Source: Theropithecus gelada
Lineage: Eukaryota > Chordata > Mammalia > Primates > Cercopithecidae
Reading direction: 5' to 3'
DNA: 64,000 bases
Assembly (NCBI RefSeq): GCF_003255815.1
Contig: NC_037671.1
Span: forward strand, 150,584,370 to 150,648,369
A program made the position numbers and the translations under genes. Under the pieces are notes generated by a model. The model was not told where the DNA came from. It made no database searches and saw only the letters and a program-made list of their open reading frames with translations. Below are positions 37,801 to 49,498 of this stretch, piece by piece. Position 1 is the first letter of the stretch, and each line of letters opens with the position of its first letter.

Positions 37801-38658
37801 GAAATAGGCATGGGCAAGGACTTCATATCTAAAACACCAAAAGCAATGGCAACAAAAGCCAGAATTGACAAATGGGATCTTATTAAACTAAAGAACTTCT
37901 GCACAACAAAAGAAACTACCATCAGAGTGAACAGGCAGCCTACAGAATGGGAGAAAATTTTTGCAATCTACTCATCTGACAAAGGGCTAATATCCAGAAT
38001 CTACAAGGAACTTAAAGAAATTTACAAGAAAAAATCAAACAACCCCATCCAAAAGTGGACGAAGATTATGAACATACACTCCTCTAAAGAAGACATTTAT
38101 GCAGCCAACAGACACACGAAAAAATGCTCATCATCACTGGACATCAGAGAAATGCAAATCAAAACCACAATGAGATACAATCTCACACCAGTTAGAATGG
38201 CGATCATTAAAAAGTCAGGGAACAACAGGTGCTGGAGAGGATGTGGAGAAATAGGAACACTTTTACACTGTTGGTGGAACTGTATAACTAGTTCAACCAT
38301 TGTGGAAGACAGTGTGGCGATTCCTCAAGGAAATACCATTTGACCCAACCATCCCATTATTGGGTATATACCCAAAGGATTATAAATCATACTGCTATAA
38401 AGACACATGCACACGTATGTTTATTGCAGCACTATTCACAATAGCAAAGACTTGGAACCAACCCAAATGCCCATCAATGATAGACTGGATTAAGAAAATG
38501 TGGCACATATACACCATGGAATACCATGCAGCCTTAAAAAAGGATGAGTTCATGTCCTTTGTAGGGACATGGATGAAGCTTGAAACCATCACCTGAGCAA
38601 ACTATTGCAAGGACAGAAAACCAAACACTGCATGTTCTAACTCATAGGTGGGAACTGA
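34850..38658 (+). pseudogene. L1 ORF2 remnant (endonuclease / reverse transcriptase)
   Basis: The expected start is ATG at 34850, but codon 4 is already TAA. Recognisable blocks in several frames include 'CYIQETYLTCRDTHRFKIKG' (endonuclease), 'GPDGFTAEFN' and 'IISIDAEKTFDKIQ' (reverse transcriptase), and the C-terminal cysteine cluster 'NNRCWRGCGEIGTLLHCWW'. At the FADD site the phenylalanine codon is altered ('ttagcagatgacatg' gives LADD). It has many stops and frameshifts and is inactive. Confidence 0.95.
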
Positions 38659-38893
38659 ACAATGAGAACACTTGGACACAGGGTGGGGAACATCACACAC
38701 CGGGGCCTGTTGTGGGGTGGGGGGAGGGGGGAGGGATAGCCTGAGGAGATATACCTAATGTAAATGATGAGTTAATGAGTGCAGCACACCAACATGGCAC
38801 ATGTATACATATGTAACAAACCTGCATGTTGTGCACATGTACCCTAGAACTTAAAGTATGATAATAAAAAACAACAACAAAAAAAGAGAGGCT

Positions 38894-39596
38894 CTATGTG
38901 AATTATCAAACATAAAACAAACAAACATGCATCTGGTGACTTGATGCAGACTGATAAAGGAGGGACAGAAATCAAATGAAAAGTGAAACATTTAATGAAA
39001 TCCCTTGTGGTTTCCATAAGTAATGATATTTTTGATGGAGAAATGAATAAAGTGTGTATACATCTTATAGATATATGCCACCTTCATATCAAAATACATT
39101 ATTGATCTCCCCTCCAGAAAATATGGCTCTAAGTGTTGTTTTCATGAGAGTGGCAGATATGTACCAATTTAGCCACAGTCAGGTGTTGACATGACTAGGT
39201 AAAGTTCCACTCCACAGTCAAATACCAGAAGGCAGCTCACTGAACCACACAGAGTTTAGGTGCAGGTTTGTTCTTATTAGTCACAAACTAGTTCAACCTG
39301 CAGGTCATTGCCTGCCTACGTTCTGGCTGGCTGTCTTGGGGTTCCTGACAGTCCTTGCAGGAGAAAAAAATGTGAAGTGCTGTATCTTAGCATCATGGGA
39401 TGAACTGATGGGCAAAGAAAGTTCTCAAACCAAAGATTCATGCAACACCCTGTGAAGGTTCTTTCTGAGAAATAAAGCACAACTTACTTGGTTGTAAAAT
39501 CAAGTCTTTTGAAAAGATGTTTGATGACCCGCCAGTTGGCTCCAAATAGATTCCTGAATATCCTGATTACATAAGAAATGCAACCAGCTATGTTCC
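38894..39596. other. No gene recognised
   Basis: No repeat or coding signature that I can name. Confidence 0.45.
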
Positions 39597-39867
39597 TTGC
39601 TCTCTTTCCCTCTGTGCTTGAGCTCTCTGCCTGGAATCCCCGTCTTTTGGACTTTCACCAGGATGGTTGTCCCTGAGGACAAGACTGAGGCATCTTTTCC
39701 CTCAGGGATGCCTTCTCCAACTCCTGTATGTGTCTCTGTGTTTCATGCTCTCAAAGCACTTCTTATTACCCATAACCACTGGATAGCATTGGACTGAAGC
39801 TTTCTTAAGCACAGGGCACAAGTTTTGTTTCTTCTGACAGTAGCACGATATTTGTTGAATGAATAAG
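39597..39867 (+). mobile_element. L2 LINE 3' end
   Basis: 'gctctctgcctggaatcccc' at the left and 'tttgttgaatgaataagt' at the right bracket the usual L2 3' layout. Confidence 0.65.
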
Positions 39868-40767
39868 TTATATCTAGACTTTTCTCATCAAGGTAGACTT
39901 CTTGGGCTAGGTATGGAAATATCTAAGCTCAAATATTTTAAATACCACCTAGAGCTAAGAAAAATTACCAAGAAGGCCATTCAAATGGAGAGAAAAGACA
40001 CTAGGGCCTAGGAGTTAGCTTTTTATTATTTTTGCTAGTTAGGACACGGGGCAATGTCTGTTTTTCTACATTCTTAGTGTAAAATATCTTTGTCAGGCTT
40101 TCTTTCTTAAGAATTGTTTTATATGTTATTTTCCTCAATCAGACAGAACATGCATCCAAAATCACAAAGTCTCAATTTTTCATTTCAATGAAACCTATGT
40201 AAATAGTAACTTAATTAATTCACCAGAATCCTCAGTGAACTGGATCCTGCCTGTATCAGACTTTAGGCAAAAAAAGCAAATAAAAAGAACAAATGATTAA
40301 ACAATTATTTTCAAGACTAGCTGCCAGAAAAATATCTAAAAGTCAGTATTCATTCAGTTCATTTTTTAATTTATTGAAGTATATAAAAATAATTGATTTT
40401 CCTGATTGTCTTCCATCTGCACAATTTTTATTAATTTTTAAAAAATAATAGTTGATAAGAGAAATAATACATTTTAGAAAAGTTCTCATAAGACCTCAAA
40501 AAATCATTTTACCATAAGCTGAACATCCTTTTTAGGGTGTCGAGTTTCTGCTACTGTGTTCTAAATGCTAGTTAAGTGCTCTGTGTAAGAAAAACACATA
40601 TTGTCTGAAATTAATCAGGAAGACACGTGCAGGATACCTTGAAACAACTGCTTTTCGCTCTCTTATTAAAGGAAAGTGTCAATGTAAAGAAGTCTTTACA
40701 TTGAAATAACTATGTGAGATCCATAAATAAGGCTTTATTTAACTACTAGTTCTTATTGCTCTGCAGG
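39868..40767. other. No gene recognised, AT-rich
   Basis: No nameable element. A small perfect palindrome-like block 'caatgtaaagaagtctttac' 'attg' lies near 40680-40703. Confidence 0.45.
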
Positions 40768-40772
40768 GGCTG

Positions 40773-41163
40773 TGAGATGGCTTGGATTTGTGTCCCCGCC
40801 CAAATCTCATGTTGAATTGTAATCCCCAGTGTTGGAGGAGGGGCCTGGTGGGAGGTGATTGGATCATGGGGATGGATTTCCCCCTTGCTGTTCCTGTGGT
40901 AGTGAGTGAGTTCTCATGAGATCTGATTGTTTAACAGTGTGTAGCAGCCTCCCTCCCCCACTTATCTCTCTCCCCCCTGCTCTAGCCAGGCAGGGCTTGC
41001 CTGCTTCCCGTTTGCCTTTCTCAATGATTGCAAGTTTCCTGAGTCCTCCCCAGTCACGCTTCCTGTACAGCCTGTGGAACCGTGAGCCAATTAAACCTCT
41101 TTTCTTTATAAATTATTCACTCTTAGGTAGATCTTTATAGTAATGTGAGAATGGACTGATACA
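40773..41163 (+). mobile_element. MST-type solo LTR (ERVL-MaLR)
   Basis: It starts 'tgagatggcttggatttgtg' and ends 'ggactgataca', with 'gccaattaaacctcttttct' holding the polyadenylation-type signal. A perfect 5-base duplication 'ggctg' (40768-40772 and 41164-41168) marks both borders, so this is a clean solo LTR left by recombination between two LTRs. Confidence 0.95.
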
Positions 41164-41239
41164 GGCTGCTGAGAAATGGTGATATTGTAGTGAAGGTAAT
41201 TACCTCTAGCTGCTGCAATAGACAAATCCCCAAGTTTCC

Positions 41240-41475
41240 CCCCAAAATAAAAATAAAGTTTATTTTTTGCTCGTATGGGTCCAATTTGTCCATCCATCTG
41301 GACCATAGATTCTCCAAGGTCATGGTTACAAAGGAGATGCAAGATGGAAAAGGCACACGGCCTTTAACTGCCTTAGCCCAGAAGTGACATGTGTCACTGT
41401 GGTTCAGCATATTTGGCCAGATCTAATCACAGGGCCCCAAGGAACTGCAGGGGAGGCTGAGAAATGTATTTTATG
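41240..41475. mobile_element. Old interspersed repeat, family unassigned
   Basis: The order 'aataaagtttattttttgct', 'ccttagcccagaagtgacat', 'ctgcaggggaggctgagaaa' is one I recognise as recurring in primate DNA, but I cannot name the family. Confidence 0.4.
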
Positions 41476-43249
41476 AGTACGCATATGATTGGTGAACATT
41501 AACTGCTTCTGCCTCTGTATTTTTGACAACTAGAATGGTATGCATCCCCCTGTTCTACTTAGTGTGCTAGTAAGGTTAGTAGGTTGTGGGGGGTTGGGGA
41601 GTGGGAGGTAGGGAGAAACAGGATACAAGGATATGCATAGTGATGTCTTCTATCTTTTCTAGTAGCAGAACCCACATTTCCTTATGAGAACCATCTGTCT
41701 CCCAATTACCGCTCTTATAGTCTGGCTTGACTGTTCCCTGGGCATGTGCCCTATACCTGATCAATCAGAGATCACTGTAGGACAGAAGAGCCAGGCCATA
41801 TCTGCCTATGGTGACAATAATTGTGTCCATATAATGCCCTCAGTGAATGTGTCTTTTTGAAAATGAAGCCAAATCAAGAGACCGTTGAGCCAAGAGAAAA
41901 GAGATAATTTGGATGGCATTGATAGATAGAACCTTTGGATCAAGCACTGCCAGTTCCTATCTTGACTTCATCAATTATGCCAGCCAGGTATTCCTTTAGT
42001 TAGAGCTAGCTTGAGTTGGATTTCTGCAACTTGTAAATGAAAAAGATGAGCTAGAGGTTTTCACTCCACAAAACTTCAAAACACCATCCTTTCACCCTTT
42101 TGTCTCTAAACTTCAGTAACTACCCACTGCCTTAAAAAGTACTGATAATTATAGCCTCTACATTTACACGGTAGAATTGTTGCTTTTATGGTACAAGTAC
42201 CATATAAATAAAAAATGTCTAATGTCCTGTCTGTGTCTCTTCTAACCCTAGTTCAACCATCAGTAGAGTTTTTAAAATTAGCAGTTGGCTAATTACTACC
42301 TGAATTAAAATGGATTTAATTTTGACAGCTAATCATTTCTACCTGTGAGAAATGAAATAGAAAAATCAGCTTGTAGAATAGTAAGGGAGAAACTGCCTTC
42401 TATTCTGATCATCTCCACAAAAACCAGACTATTAGTCAATAGAAGGTTTTGCAAATATCAAAAGTCAATCTGAGTAATGTTTTCTCTGGCCATGGCAGTG
42501 TAAAGACATAGATCCCATAGCCAGATCCAAACTCTGTGGAGCGTTTCAGGGGATTTGGCTCAGTTACCCTATTTAACCCAATACTTCACAAGAAAAGTCT
42601 GAAAGAAGATATGCAATAACTTTCTGGTGACCCAAACTATTGCAACCTCAGTCTCTAAATCACATGACATTTGTTTACTGTCTTTCCAATGGGCTGATTA
42701 ATGATTTGTGTTTATTTAGTGTTCTAAATCAGGAGCCAAAAGAAGTCGGAGCAGCTGGGGCCAATTTTTACATGTAAAACTAACAGAACAATTTGGCTGT
42801 CTGATGCTGAACTGAAGGGTGACTTTCCTTTAACTTTGTCATCACTACAGCATCCAACCTGCCCTGTTCCAGATGTGCAACAACTGGGCTTTGAAAGAGT
42901 GTGACTAGGAAATTAAACAAGGCACGTGGACACACAAAGGAGGTAAGAGGCTCCAAGAGATCACGTTCCTTTCTTGTGTAATTTCTTTCCTCTAATTCTG
43001 TCAACATTTACTGGAAACCTCTATCTGGAACACAGAATTCTTCCTCTTTTACACGCAAGGCAGTAAATGTAAAGAAAATTTTGTTGTCCAAGATAATTAA
43101 ATGAACTGAATAAGAATCCACATGAAAAATTCCATAAATCTTTCCCCATAGAATATTTTCAGGTAATAAGTTGAATTAAACCAAACTCCTCTTACTGGCT
43201 GGATAGAGAGTGTTACTGGCCCTAGCTGGGTGGGTGCCCTGGAGAAATC
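41476..43249. other. No gene recognised
   Basis: About 1.8 kb without a nameable element or a supported coding region. Confidence 0.45.
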
Positions 43250-43263
43250 AAGATTCCTTTTCT

Positions 43264-43521
43264 GGCTGGGTGTGGTGGCTCATGCCTGTAATTCCAGCAT
43301 TTTGAGAGGCCATGGCAGGAGGATCACTTAAGTCCAGGAGTTTGAGACCCTGTCTCTACAAAAAATGAAAAAATCAGCCCGGTGTGGTGGCAAACCCCTA
43401 TAGTCTCAGCTACTCTGGAGGCTGATGTAGGAGTACTGCTTGAGACTGGGAGGTCAAGGCTGCAGTGAGCCATGGTCATGCCACTGCACTCCAGCCTGGG
43501 TGAAATAACAAGATCCTGTTT
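43264..43521 (+). mobile_element. Alu SINE, first two monomers of a trimeric unit
   Basis: A diverged dimeric Alu without its own poly(A) tail and with part of the first arm missing near 43347. It runs directly into another Alu left arm at 43522. The flanking repeat encloses both parts: 'aagattccttttct' (43250-43263) and 'aagattccccttct' (43660-43673). Confidence 0.9.
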
Positions 43522-43659
43522 CACTGGGCATGGTGGCTCATGCCTGTAATCCCAGCACTTTGGGAGGCTGAGGTGGGTGGATCACTTGAGGTCAGGAGTT
43601 TGAGACCAGCCTGACCAACATAGTAAAACCCCGTCTCTACTTACAAAAAAAAAAAAAAA
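43522..43659 (+). mobile_element. Alu left monomer, third arm of a trimeric unit
   Basis: An Alu left arm from 'actgggcatggtggctca' to the mid linker, then an A17-18 tail. The right arm is absent. It shares the outer duplication with the preceding Alu. Confidence 0.9.
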
Positions 43660-43673
43660 AAGATTCCCCTTCT

Positions 43674-43917
43674 AAGAGAAATATATTCTAATTATATTCT
43701 AATGCATTTCCTTTATTCCACACTGGGGCAGTTTTTCCTTCAACACATATAAAGTAAACATTGTTTTCTTCACTATGTTAGAGTGATGATTTAATAACTC
43801 AGCTGACAATTTCAAATGACAATAATTGATACACAGCAAGTTTGACTGGGAATGGCTAAGATTAAGTTTTACGTAGGGCTATTCAGGTAGAGAAGGAAGT
43901 TATCATTTGACTACTAG
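43674..43917. other. No gene recognised
   Basis: Short AT-rich spacer with no element. Confidence 0.45.
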
Positions 43918-44020
43918 CTGCTGCTGCTGCTGCTTCTTCTTCTTCTTCTTCTTCTTCTTCTTCTTCTTCTTCTTCTTCTTCTTCTTCTTCTTCTTCTTCT
44001 TCTTCTTCTTCTTCTTCTTC
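43918..44020. repeat. (CTG)5(CTT)29 compound trinucleotide repeat
   Basis: Five CTG units (43918-43932) followed by 29 uninterrupted CTT units (43933-44019). On the strand of the adjoining Alu this is (GAA)29 followed by (CAG)5, in the place of the poly(A) tail. Confidence 0.98.
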
Positions 44021-44300
44021 GTGACAGAGTTTTTCTTTGTTGCCCAGGCTGAAGTGCAGTGGCACAATCTTGGCTCACTGCAACCTCTGCCTTCCAGGTT
44101 CAAGTGATTCTCCTGCCTCAGCCTCCAGAGTAGCTGGGATTACAGGTGCATACCACCATGTCCGGCTAATTTTTGTATTTTTTAGAGATGGGGTTTCGCC
44201 ATATTGGCCAGGCTGGTCTCAAACTCCTGACCTCAAGTAATCTGCCCTCCTCAGCCTCCCAAAGAGCTGGGACTACAGGCGTGAGCCACTGCGCCCAGAC
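44021..44300 (-). mobile_element. Alu SINE (AluS-type) with GAA-repeat tail
   Basis: A full reverse-strand Alu whose tail has become the GAA/CAG repeat at 43918-44020. It ends at 'gagccactgcgcccagac'. A short 'agct' at both borders may be what remains of the target duplication. Confidence 0.95.
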
Positions 44301-45564
44301 AGCTTATAATCCTAATCAATCATAATCCTAATGATCATGTTAGAACAACATCTTATTGTCAACCAATCATTGAGTATTTGTCGCGGATACTCTTCGTGCT
44401 ACATTAAGTGAACGCAGGCAGCAGATCAAGTCTCTACCTTTTTCACAACCTAGTTTCGTGAGATAATGTTAGTATAGATTAAGCAATTGTTACTAGTAAA
44501 AGTCAGTATATCATTAATACTAAGTTATGTGGTACAGACTAGAACTCTCAGAAAAAAGGCTGCAATCATAATAAATATGGTGAGAGTCAGAGATCATTCT
44601 GGGCTTTAAAGAGAGGCTTAATACAGACTGTGCAGCTACCCTGACGCTGAACAAGACACATCCTTAGTTTCAAGATAGACTGGGGTTTGGGAATATGGGT
44701 AGCTCTGTGCTAATGCATCACCTCACTGAGGAAACAGGGTTTGTATTCTACTTACTGTGGCTTCATTGCATAAATTTTATGCACATTAGAGAGAATATTT
44801 ACTTATAATCTAGCCCATCCATTCTTATAAAAGAGACCTCTGAAAGGTAAGAGTCACTTTCCTGAGGGAAATGTAGGACTCTGGGAGAGAGAGGGCACTT
44901 TGAGAATGGGAAAATTGCCTGTGAAATCAAATTTAGGGCAAAAGATAGCCCAGCAGCCATATGTAAATCGTTCCCTCATGTAGGAACAATGCTGTGCACT
45001 TGGTAATTCAATAGAAAACATTAGTCATTTATCATCCTTAATTATCAGCTATCTCTAACTGCATCTGGTTTGCGTTTTTTATTAGAAAGGTTTTTTTTTT
45101 TTTTCTTGAGTTGGACTCAGGCATTTTTTTTCTTCCATTCCTGATTTCATTTTGTTATTCTTTTAAAAATTCCATCACTAATTCCCATGATGTGGAGAGG
45201 TTTCTATTTCATAAGACACAATAAATCAAGCAACGCCTCTGTTGTAACGTCGTCCTTACTGCGCATTTGTCATGGGCCCTGGATTGCTGAGTTTACTCAA
45301 GGTTAGAGAGTCAAGCTGCTTTGAGGACACACTTGGCCAGTGCCGTGAGTATGCACGTAGCCCCATCAGAGGAGCCGAAGGTATAAAACCTCCATCAGCT
45401 TGAGTGAGCACAGCTGCTTCAGAAAAGTCATGGCGCAAAAAGTGACCCTGGGAGATTTTGGAGTTTGAGGGCTCTTGTCTTGGCACTCTGGACAGTGTAT
45501 GATGGCCATGTCACCCTTTCATAGGAAGAACTCATGGTAACAAGTCATGTTTTTCTCTCATAGA
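44301..45564. other. No gene recognised
   Basis: No nameable repeat. A 76-codon minus-strand open stretch (45256-45486) has no motif. Confidence 0.45.
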
Positions 45565-45780
45565 ATAATAGTAACAGCTAATATTTATTAAGAATTTTCT
45601 GCGTGTTCTGCATTGTGCAATGTACTTTGAAAATACATTGTCACATTCAATTCTCATGATAACCCTTTCAGGGGGGAAATATTATTTATGTCTTTTAGAT
45701 GAGTAAACTGTGGACTTGGAAAGATGTAGTTGCATGTGTCAGCTGGTGAGTCCCTGGACCATAAAGGTAAAATAAATCAT
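45565..45780 (+). mobile_element. MIR SINE
   Basis: 'acagctaatatttattaaga', 'cacattcaattctcatgata' and 'tagatgagtaaactgtgga' follow MIR order. Confidence 0.75.
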
Positions 45781-46254
45781 AACCCTAAGCCTTCAGGAGG
45801 TAGGCCTATATTACAGTGTCTCCAGAGAGAATCATTTTAAACATGAAAATCCCAGGACAAGATAGCTAAGCTCTTTTTTTTTCTATGGTAGGGGATTTCT
45901 TTTTTTACTGAAGTTTTAAGTTTATATGTTTAATTTTAAAATAATGGCTGTATTTAACAATTGGCTCATGAAACTTCTGAAAATTTAACAGCCTGCTCTT
46001 GTGAGCTGGAGTGAGCTGGCGTGAGCACACTACTGCCCGTATCTACTGAGGATGAGATGCCACAGCTTCCAAGGCATGATGAGGAGGAGGGAATCTGAAG
46101 ATTTAGGCAAATAGGAATGTTAAAGTGGCTGTATCATGCAAACTGCACACTCATTCCCAACTATATTCTTCTAGGAAGCCTACAAGGTATCTTCTTCACC
46201 AAGACTTCAGTTTTTTAAAATTTTATTTCTTGTTATTTTGTTTTAGTTTGATAG
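45781..46254. other. No gene recognised
   Basis: No element or gene seen. Confidence 0.45.
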
Positions 46255-46432
46255 CATGTTAGGAGGAAGGTGAGGGCTGAAAAACTACCTATTGGGTACT
46301 GTGCTCACAACCTGGGTGACGGAATCATTTGTACTCCAAACCCCAGTGACATGCAATCTACCCAAGTAACAAACCTGCACATGCACCTCCGAACCTAAAA
46401 TAAAAGTTGAAAACTGAAAGAAAAAAAAGATT
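46255..46432 (+). mobile_element. L1 3' end (L1P), strongly 5'-truncated
   Basis: Only the last part of the 3' UTR: 'ctgaaaaactacctattggg', 'taacaaacctgcacatgcac' and 'ctaaaataaaagttgaaaa' before an A-rich tail. No convincing flanking duplication. Confidence 0.88.
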
Positions 46433-46783
46433 TTGAACCATACATTAGTGAAGGGATCACCAGCATCCTTGCAAAGCTCCATGGTTGCTCTCATTTGTAA
46501 ACTAACTATGACCATGGAGGATGTGCCATTGATATGGGGATTCTGATTTCAATGGGGGTGGTGGATTTCTGGAGTAGTAAAGGCCAAGTAGCGGCACTGA
46601 TCCACCAAACACAAGGCGTGCACAATCACTATAGAGAGTAGCAGTGATACTAGTGATTGGAAAGCATTAGATATTTGGTGGTGGCTAATTGACCTACTTC
46701 ATTTCTAAAAATGAAATAGGTGAGTGGTCTGCTAGTGTATTTTTTTCTATATAACAGGAAAAATAAAAAAGGCAACTCTGGCT
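46433..46783. other. No gene recognised
   Basis: No element or gene seen. Confidence 0.45.
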
Positions 46784-47111
46784 CTTTTTTTAATTTTTAT
46801 TTTTTATTTTTTATTTTTTGAGACAAGGTGTCACTTTGTTACCCAGGTTGGAGTGCAGTGGTGTGATCATAGCTCACTGCAACCTCAAACTCCAGGGCTC
46901 AAGTGGTCCTCTGTACTCAGCCTCCTGAATAGCTAGAACTACAGGCATTCAGTTGTTTTGCTTCATTTATTTTTGTCTTAATTTTTTTGTTAGAGAAAGG
47001 TTCTCACTATGTTGCCCAGGCTGGTTTCAAATTTCTGGCCTCAAGTAATCCTCCCACCTTGGCCTCTCAAAGTGCTGGGAGTCAACAGGCATAAACCACC
47101 GCTCACAGCCT
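46784..47111 (-). mobile_element. Alu SINE (AluJ-like), full length
   Basis: A reverse-strand Alu with a (TTTTTA)n-type tail at 46784-46820, then 'gagacaaggtgtcactttg' and onward to 'ccgctcacagcctg'. Heavily substituted with small insertions, so it is an old copy. Confidence 0.92.
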
Positions 47112-47449
47112 GAAAATCTCTAGTTCTTATAGCCAAAAATTCGACTTAAGTTTCCTTGATGGAGAGTCAGGGTCACTCACCAAGTATACTGACCTAAGCT
47201 AATTCGCAGATTTAGAGCCCCTTGATTGAAGGGGAGTCCAGGTCTCCTTGAGGAAGGAGTCTGCATCACTGCTGCAAGTAAATACTCTAAATCTTCATCC
47301 ACGTGTTTCCTCAAAGAGACCTGTGGCTATTTGTTAGAGTGACCATGCACTTTGGAAAAGGAAATGTCCAGATATTTCAGTAATTACTGAATAATCTGTC
47401 TTAATTATGCTAACTCCTGTGGCCTAAACTACCCATGGTAGCCCACTAG

Positions 47450-49015
47450 TTAAAATGGGGGCATTCAGTGTTCAAGATACAGATGATGTCTGAGCCCAAG
47501 TTTAACTCGCAGTGGACTCAGTTGGTGGGTTGACCCCCCAGTAGTTATTCCCCCAGTTCCTGAATGTATAATGGGAATAGACATACTTGGCAACTGTCAG
47601 AATCTTCACATTGGCTCTATGACCCCTAGAGTTAGAGCCATTATGGTAAGAAGGACAAAGTGGAAGCCTCTGGAACTTCCCATTACTACAAAGATAGTAA
47701 ACGAGAAGTGATATTGCATCCCTGGGATGAATTGCAGAGATTTGTGCCACTGCCAGAGACTTGAAATGTACAGGGTGATACCTACCACATACCCATTTTA
47801 CTTACCTGTTTGGTCTGTACAGACACTGAATAGATCTTGGAGAATGACTATGAACCATAAATTTAATCAGGAGGTAATTCCAATTTCAACTGCTATCCAA
47901 AAAATGGTATCTTTACCGGAATAGATAAACACAGCCCCTGGCACTTGGTGTGTAGCTAGTGACCTGAAAAATGCCTTTTCTTCCATACCAATATGCAAAA
48001 GCCACTGGAAACAGTCTGCTTTTATCCAGCACAGCCAAGAGTAGACTTCACCCTCTTGAGTCAGGGCTATGTCAATTCTCCTTTCTTCTATTATACAGTC
48101 TACAGAGAAATTGATTAGCTTGACACTTCACAAAAATGTAGGGGACACTGGTCTTCTACATTACAATATTGATTGGCTCTAATAAGCAGAAAGTAGCACA
48201 TCAGATGCCTTAGTAAGAAATATGTAAACGAGAGAGTGGGACATAAACCCTACAAAAATTCAGGGGCCTTCTGTGAGGTGCTGGGGGTTCAGTGGTCTGG
48301 AGTAAGGGGATAAGTTTCTGCTTCTAATACCATCTACCATGAATAAAGGGGTAAAATACTTTGTACGCAGTTAAAAAAATTTTTTTGGAGGTCACATATA
48401 CTACATTTGAGTATACTACTCCCATCTCTGTACTGAGTTACCGAATAGGCTACTAGTTTTGAATGTGGACCAAGAGAGAAGGGGCCCTGCAGCAATTCCA
48501 GCTTCAGTGACTGCTGCCCTAAAACCTGGGCCTTATGTTCCAGCAGATCCAGTGATAACATGTGTATAGCAAATAGGGATGCTGTTTGGAGCTTCTGGCA
48601 AGTACCAAAAGGAGAATCATAATGCAGATCTGTAGGGTTTTGGAACTAATCTATACTCTCTTCTTCAAGTAATAATTTTCCTTTTCAAAACAGTTTCTGG
48701 CTTGCTACTGGACCACCCAAAGACTAAATGCCTAACCACGGAACACCAAGATACTATGTGATGTGAGCTTCCTATTATGAATTCAACATTGTCTGATGCA
48801 CCAAGTCATAATGTTGAGTGTGGACAGGGCAATCTATCATTAAGTGACATTCCTTACAATCAACTAAATGACAGATCTTGAGCCTAGTTTAGAGACGGTC
48901 TTGCATATTATGCTGATATCACTGGAAGTGGACAGCTGCAGCATTACGTCTTAGGGGTGACTCTGATAGTATGTATGTCCTATTGTTTCTGTTTCTTTGA
49001 ACCCTGGTTAATAGA
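47450..49015 (+). mobile_element. Decayed endogenous retrovirus, pol region
   Basis: The 65-codon stretch 47727-47924 contains 'WRMTMNHKFNQEV', the block near the start of a retroviral reverse transcriptase. Downstream, around 48040-48110, another frame gives 'LSQGYVNSPFFYYTV', matching the block just before the catalytic YXDD region. The segment near 48690-48830 resembles the connection/RNase H part. Frames shift often and stops are frequent. No flanking LTR is recognised. The LTR-like end 'gtttctttgaaccctggtta' at about 48990-49010 is suggestive only. Confidence 0.6.
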
Positions 49016-49020
49016 AGAGA

Positions 49021-49150
49021 TAATATTGCTGTAATATAATATACTGTATTATATTATCAATATATTATTGCATATTTTATTAAAATACTGATATTATATA
49101 TTACAACGTAATATCAATTGTGCACTATAATATACATATGAAATAATGTA
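49021..49150. repeat. AT-rich low-complexity tract
   Basis: An almost pure A/T stretch with many TATAATAT and ATATTAT motifs, able to form small hairpins. Confidence 0.85.
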
Positions 49151-49483
49151 ATAGCAATGGATCATGCAGTTTGTGTTCTCTTGTTGGAAGACTTGGTTGC
49201 CACCTTGCGGAATCTTGTCCCAAATCATTATGTTGACTTTTTATAGTTTCTTTTTCACATTGAAAATTAGTCTTAGGTCATATACTCTATGCTCTAAAAT
49301 AATTTATAATCAAATTGTGATCTACTTTATGTCAAGTTTCTCAGTGTTCTAGTTTTGAGCCAGGAAACTTTATCAAATGTATAATAGGGACTCACAGAGC
49401 CTTGAAACTTAATCAAATTTATAAAAGGGACTTTATTTTATTCTATTTTTTTGCCATTTTGGAATTTTATATCCTATTTAAAT
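49151..49483. other. No gene recognised
   Basis: AT-rich target region of the following L1. No element seen. Confidence 0.45.
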
Positions 49484-49498
49484 TGTTCTCTAGTTTTT

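Larger units (their letters stand above)
32773..38878 (+). mobile_element. Full-length L1 (older L1PA), decayed
   Basis: The L1 head 'aggttccaagatggctgaat' is followed by a roughly 1 kb 5' UTR, ORF1, ORF2, a 3' UTR with a G-rich run (38714-38735), AATAAA (38863-38868) and an A-rich tail. It is flanked by 15-base direct repeats (32758-32772 and 38879-38893) with two mismatches. Both ORFs carry many stops and shifts. The ORF1 coiled-coil wording is of the L1PA6-L1PA8 kind, so it is clearly older than the L1 at 49499-55688. Confidence 0.95.

Noticed and set aside
43883..44103. Open frames of poly-Glu, poly-Lys and poly-Phe type
   Set aside because: They are only the CTT/GAA repeat read in different frames.
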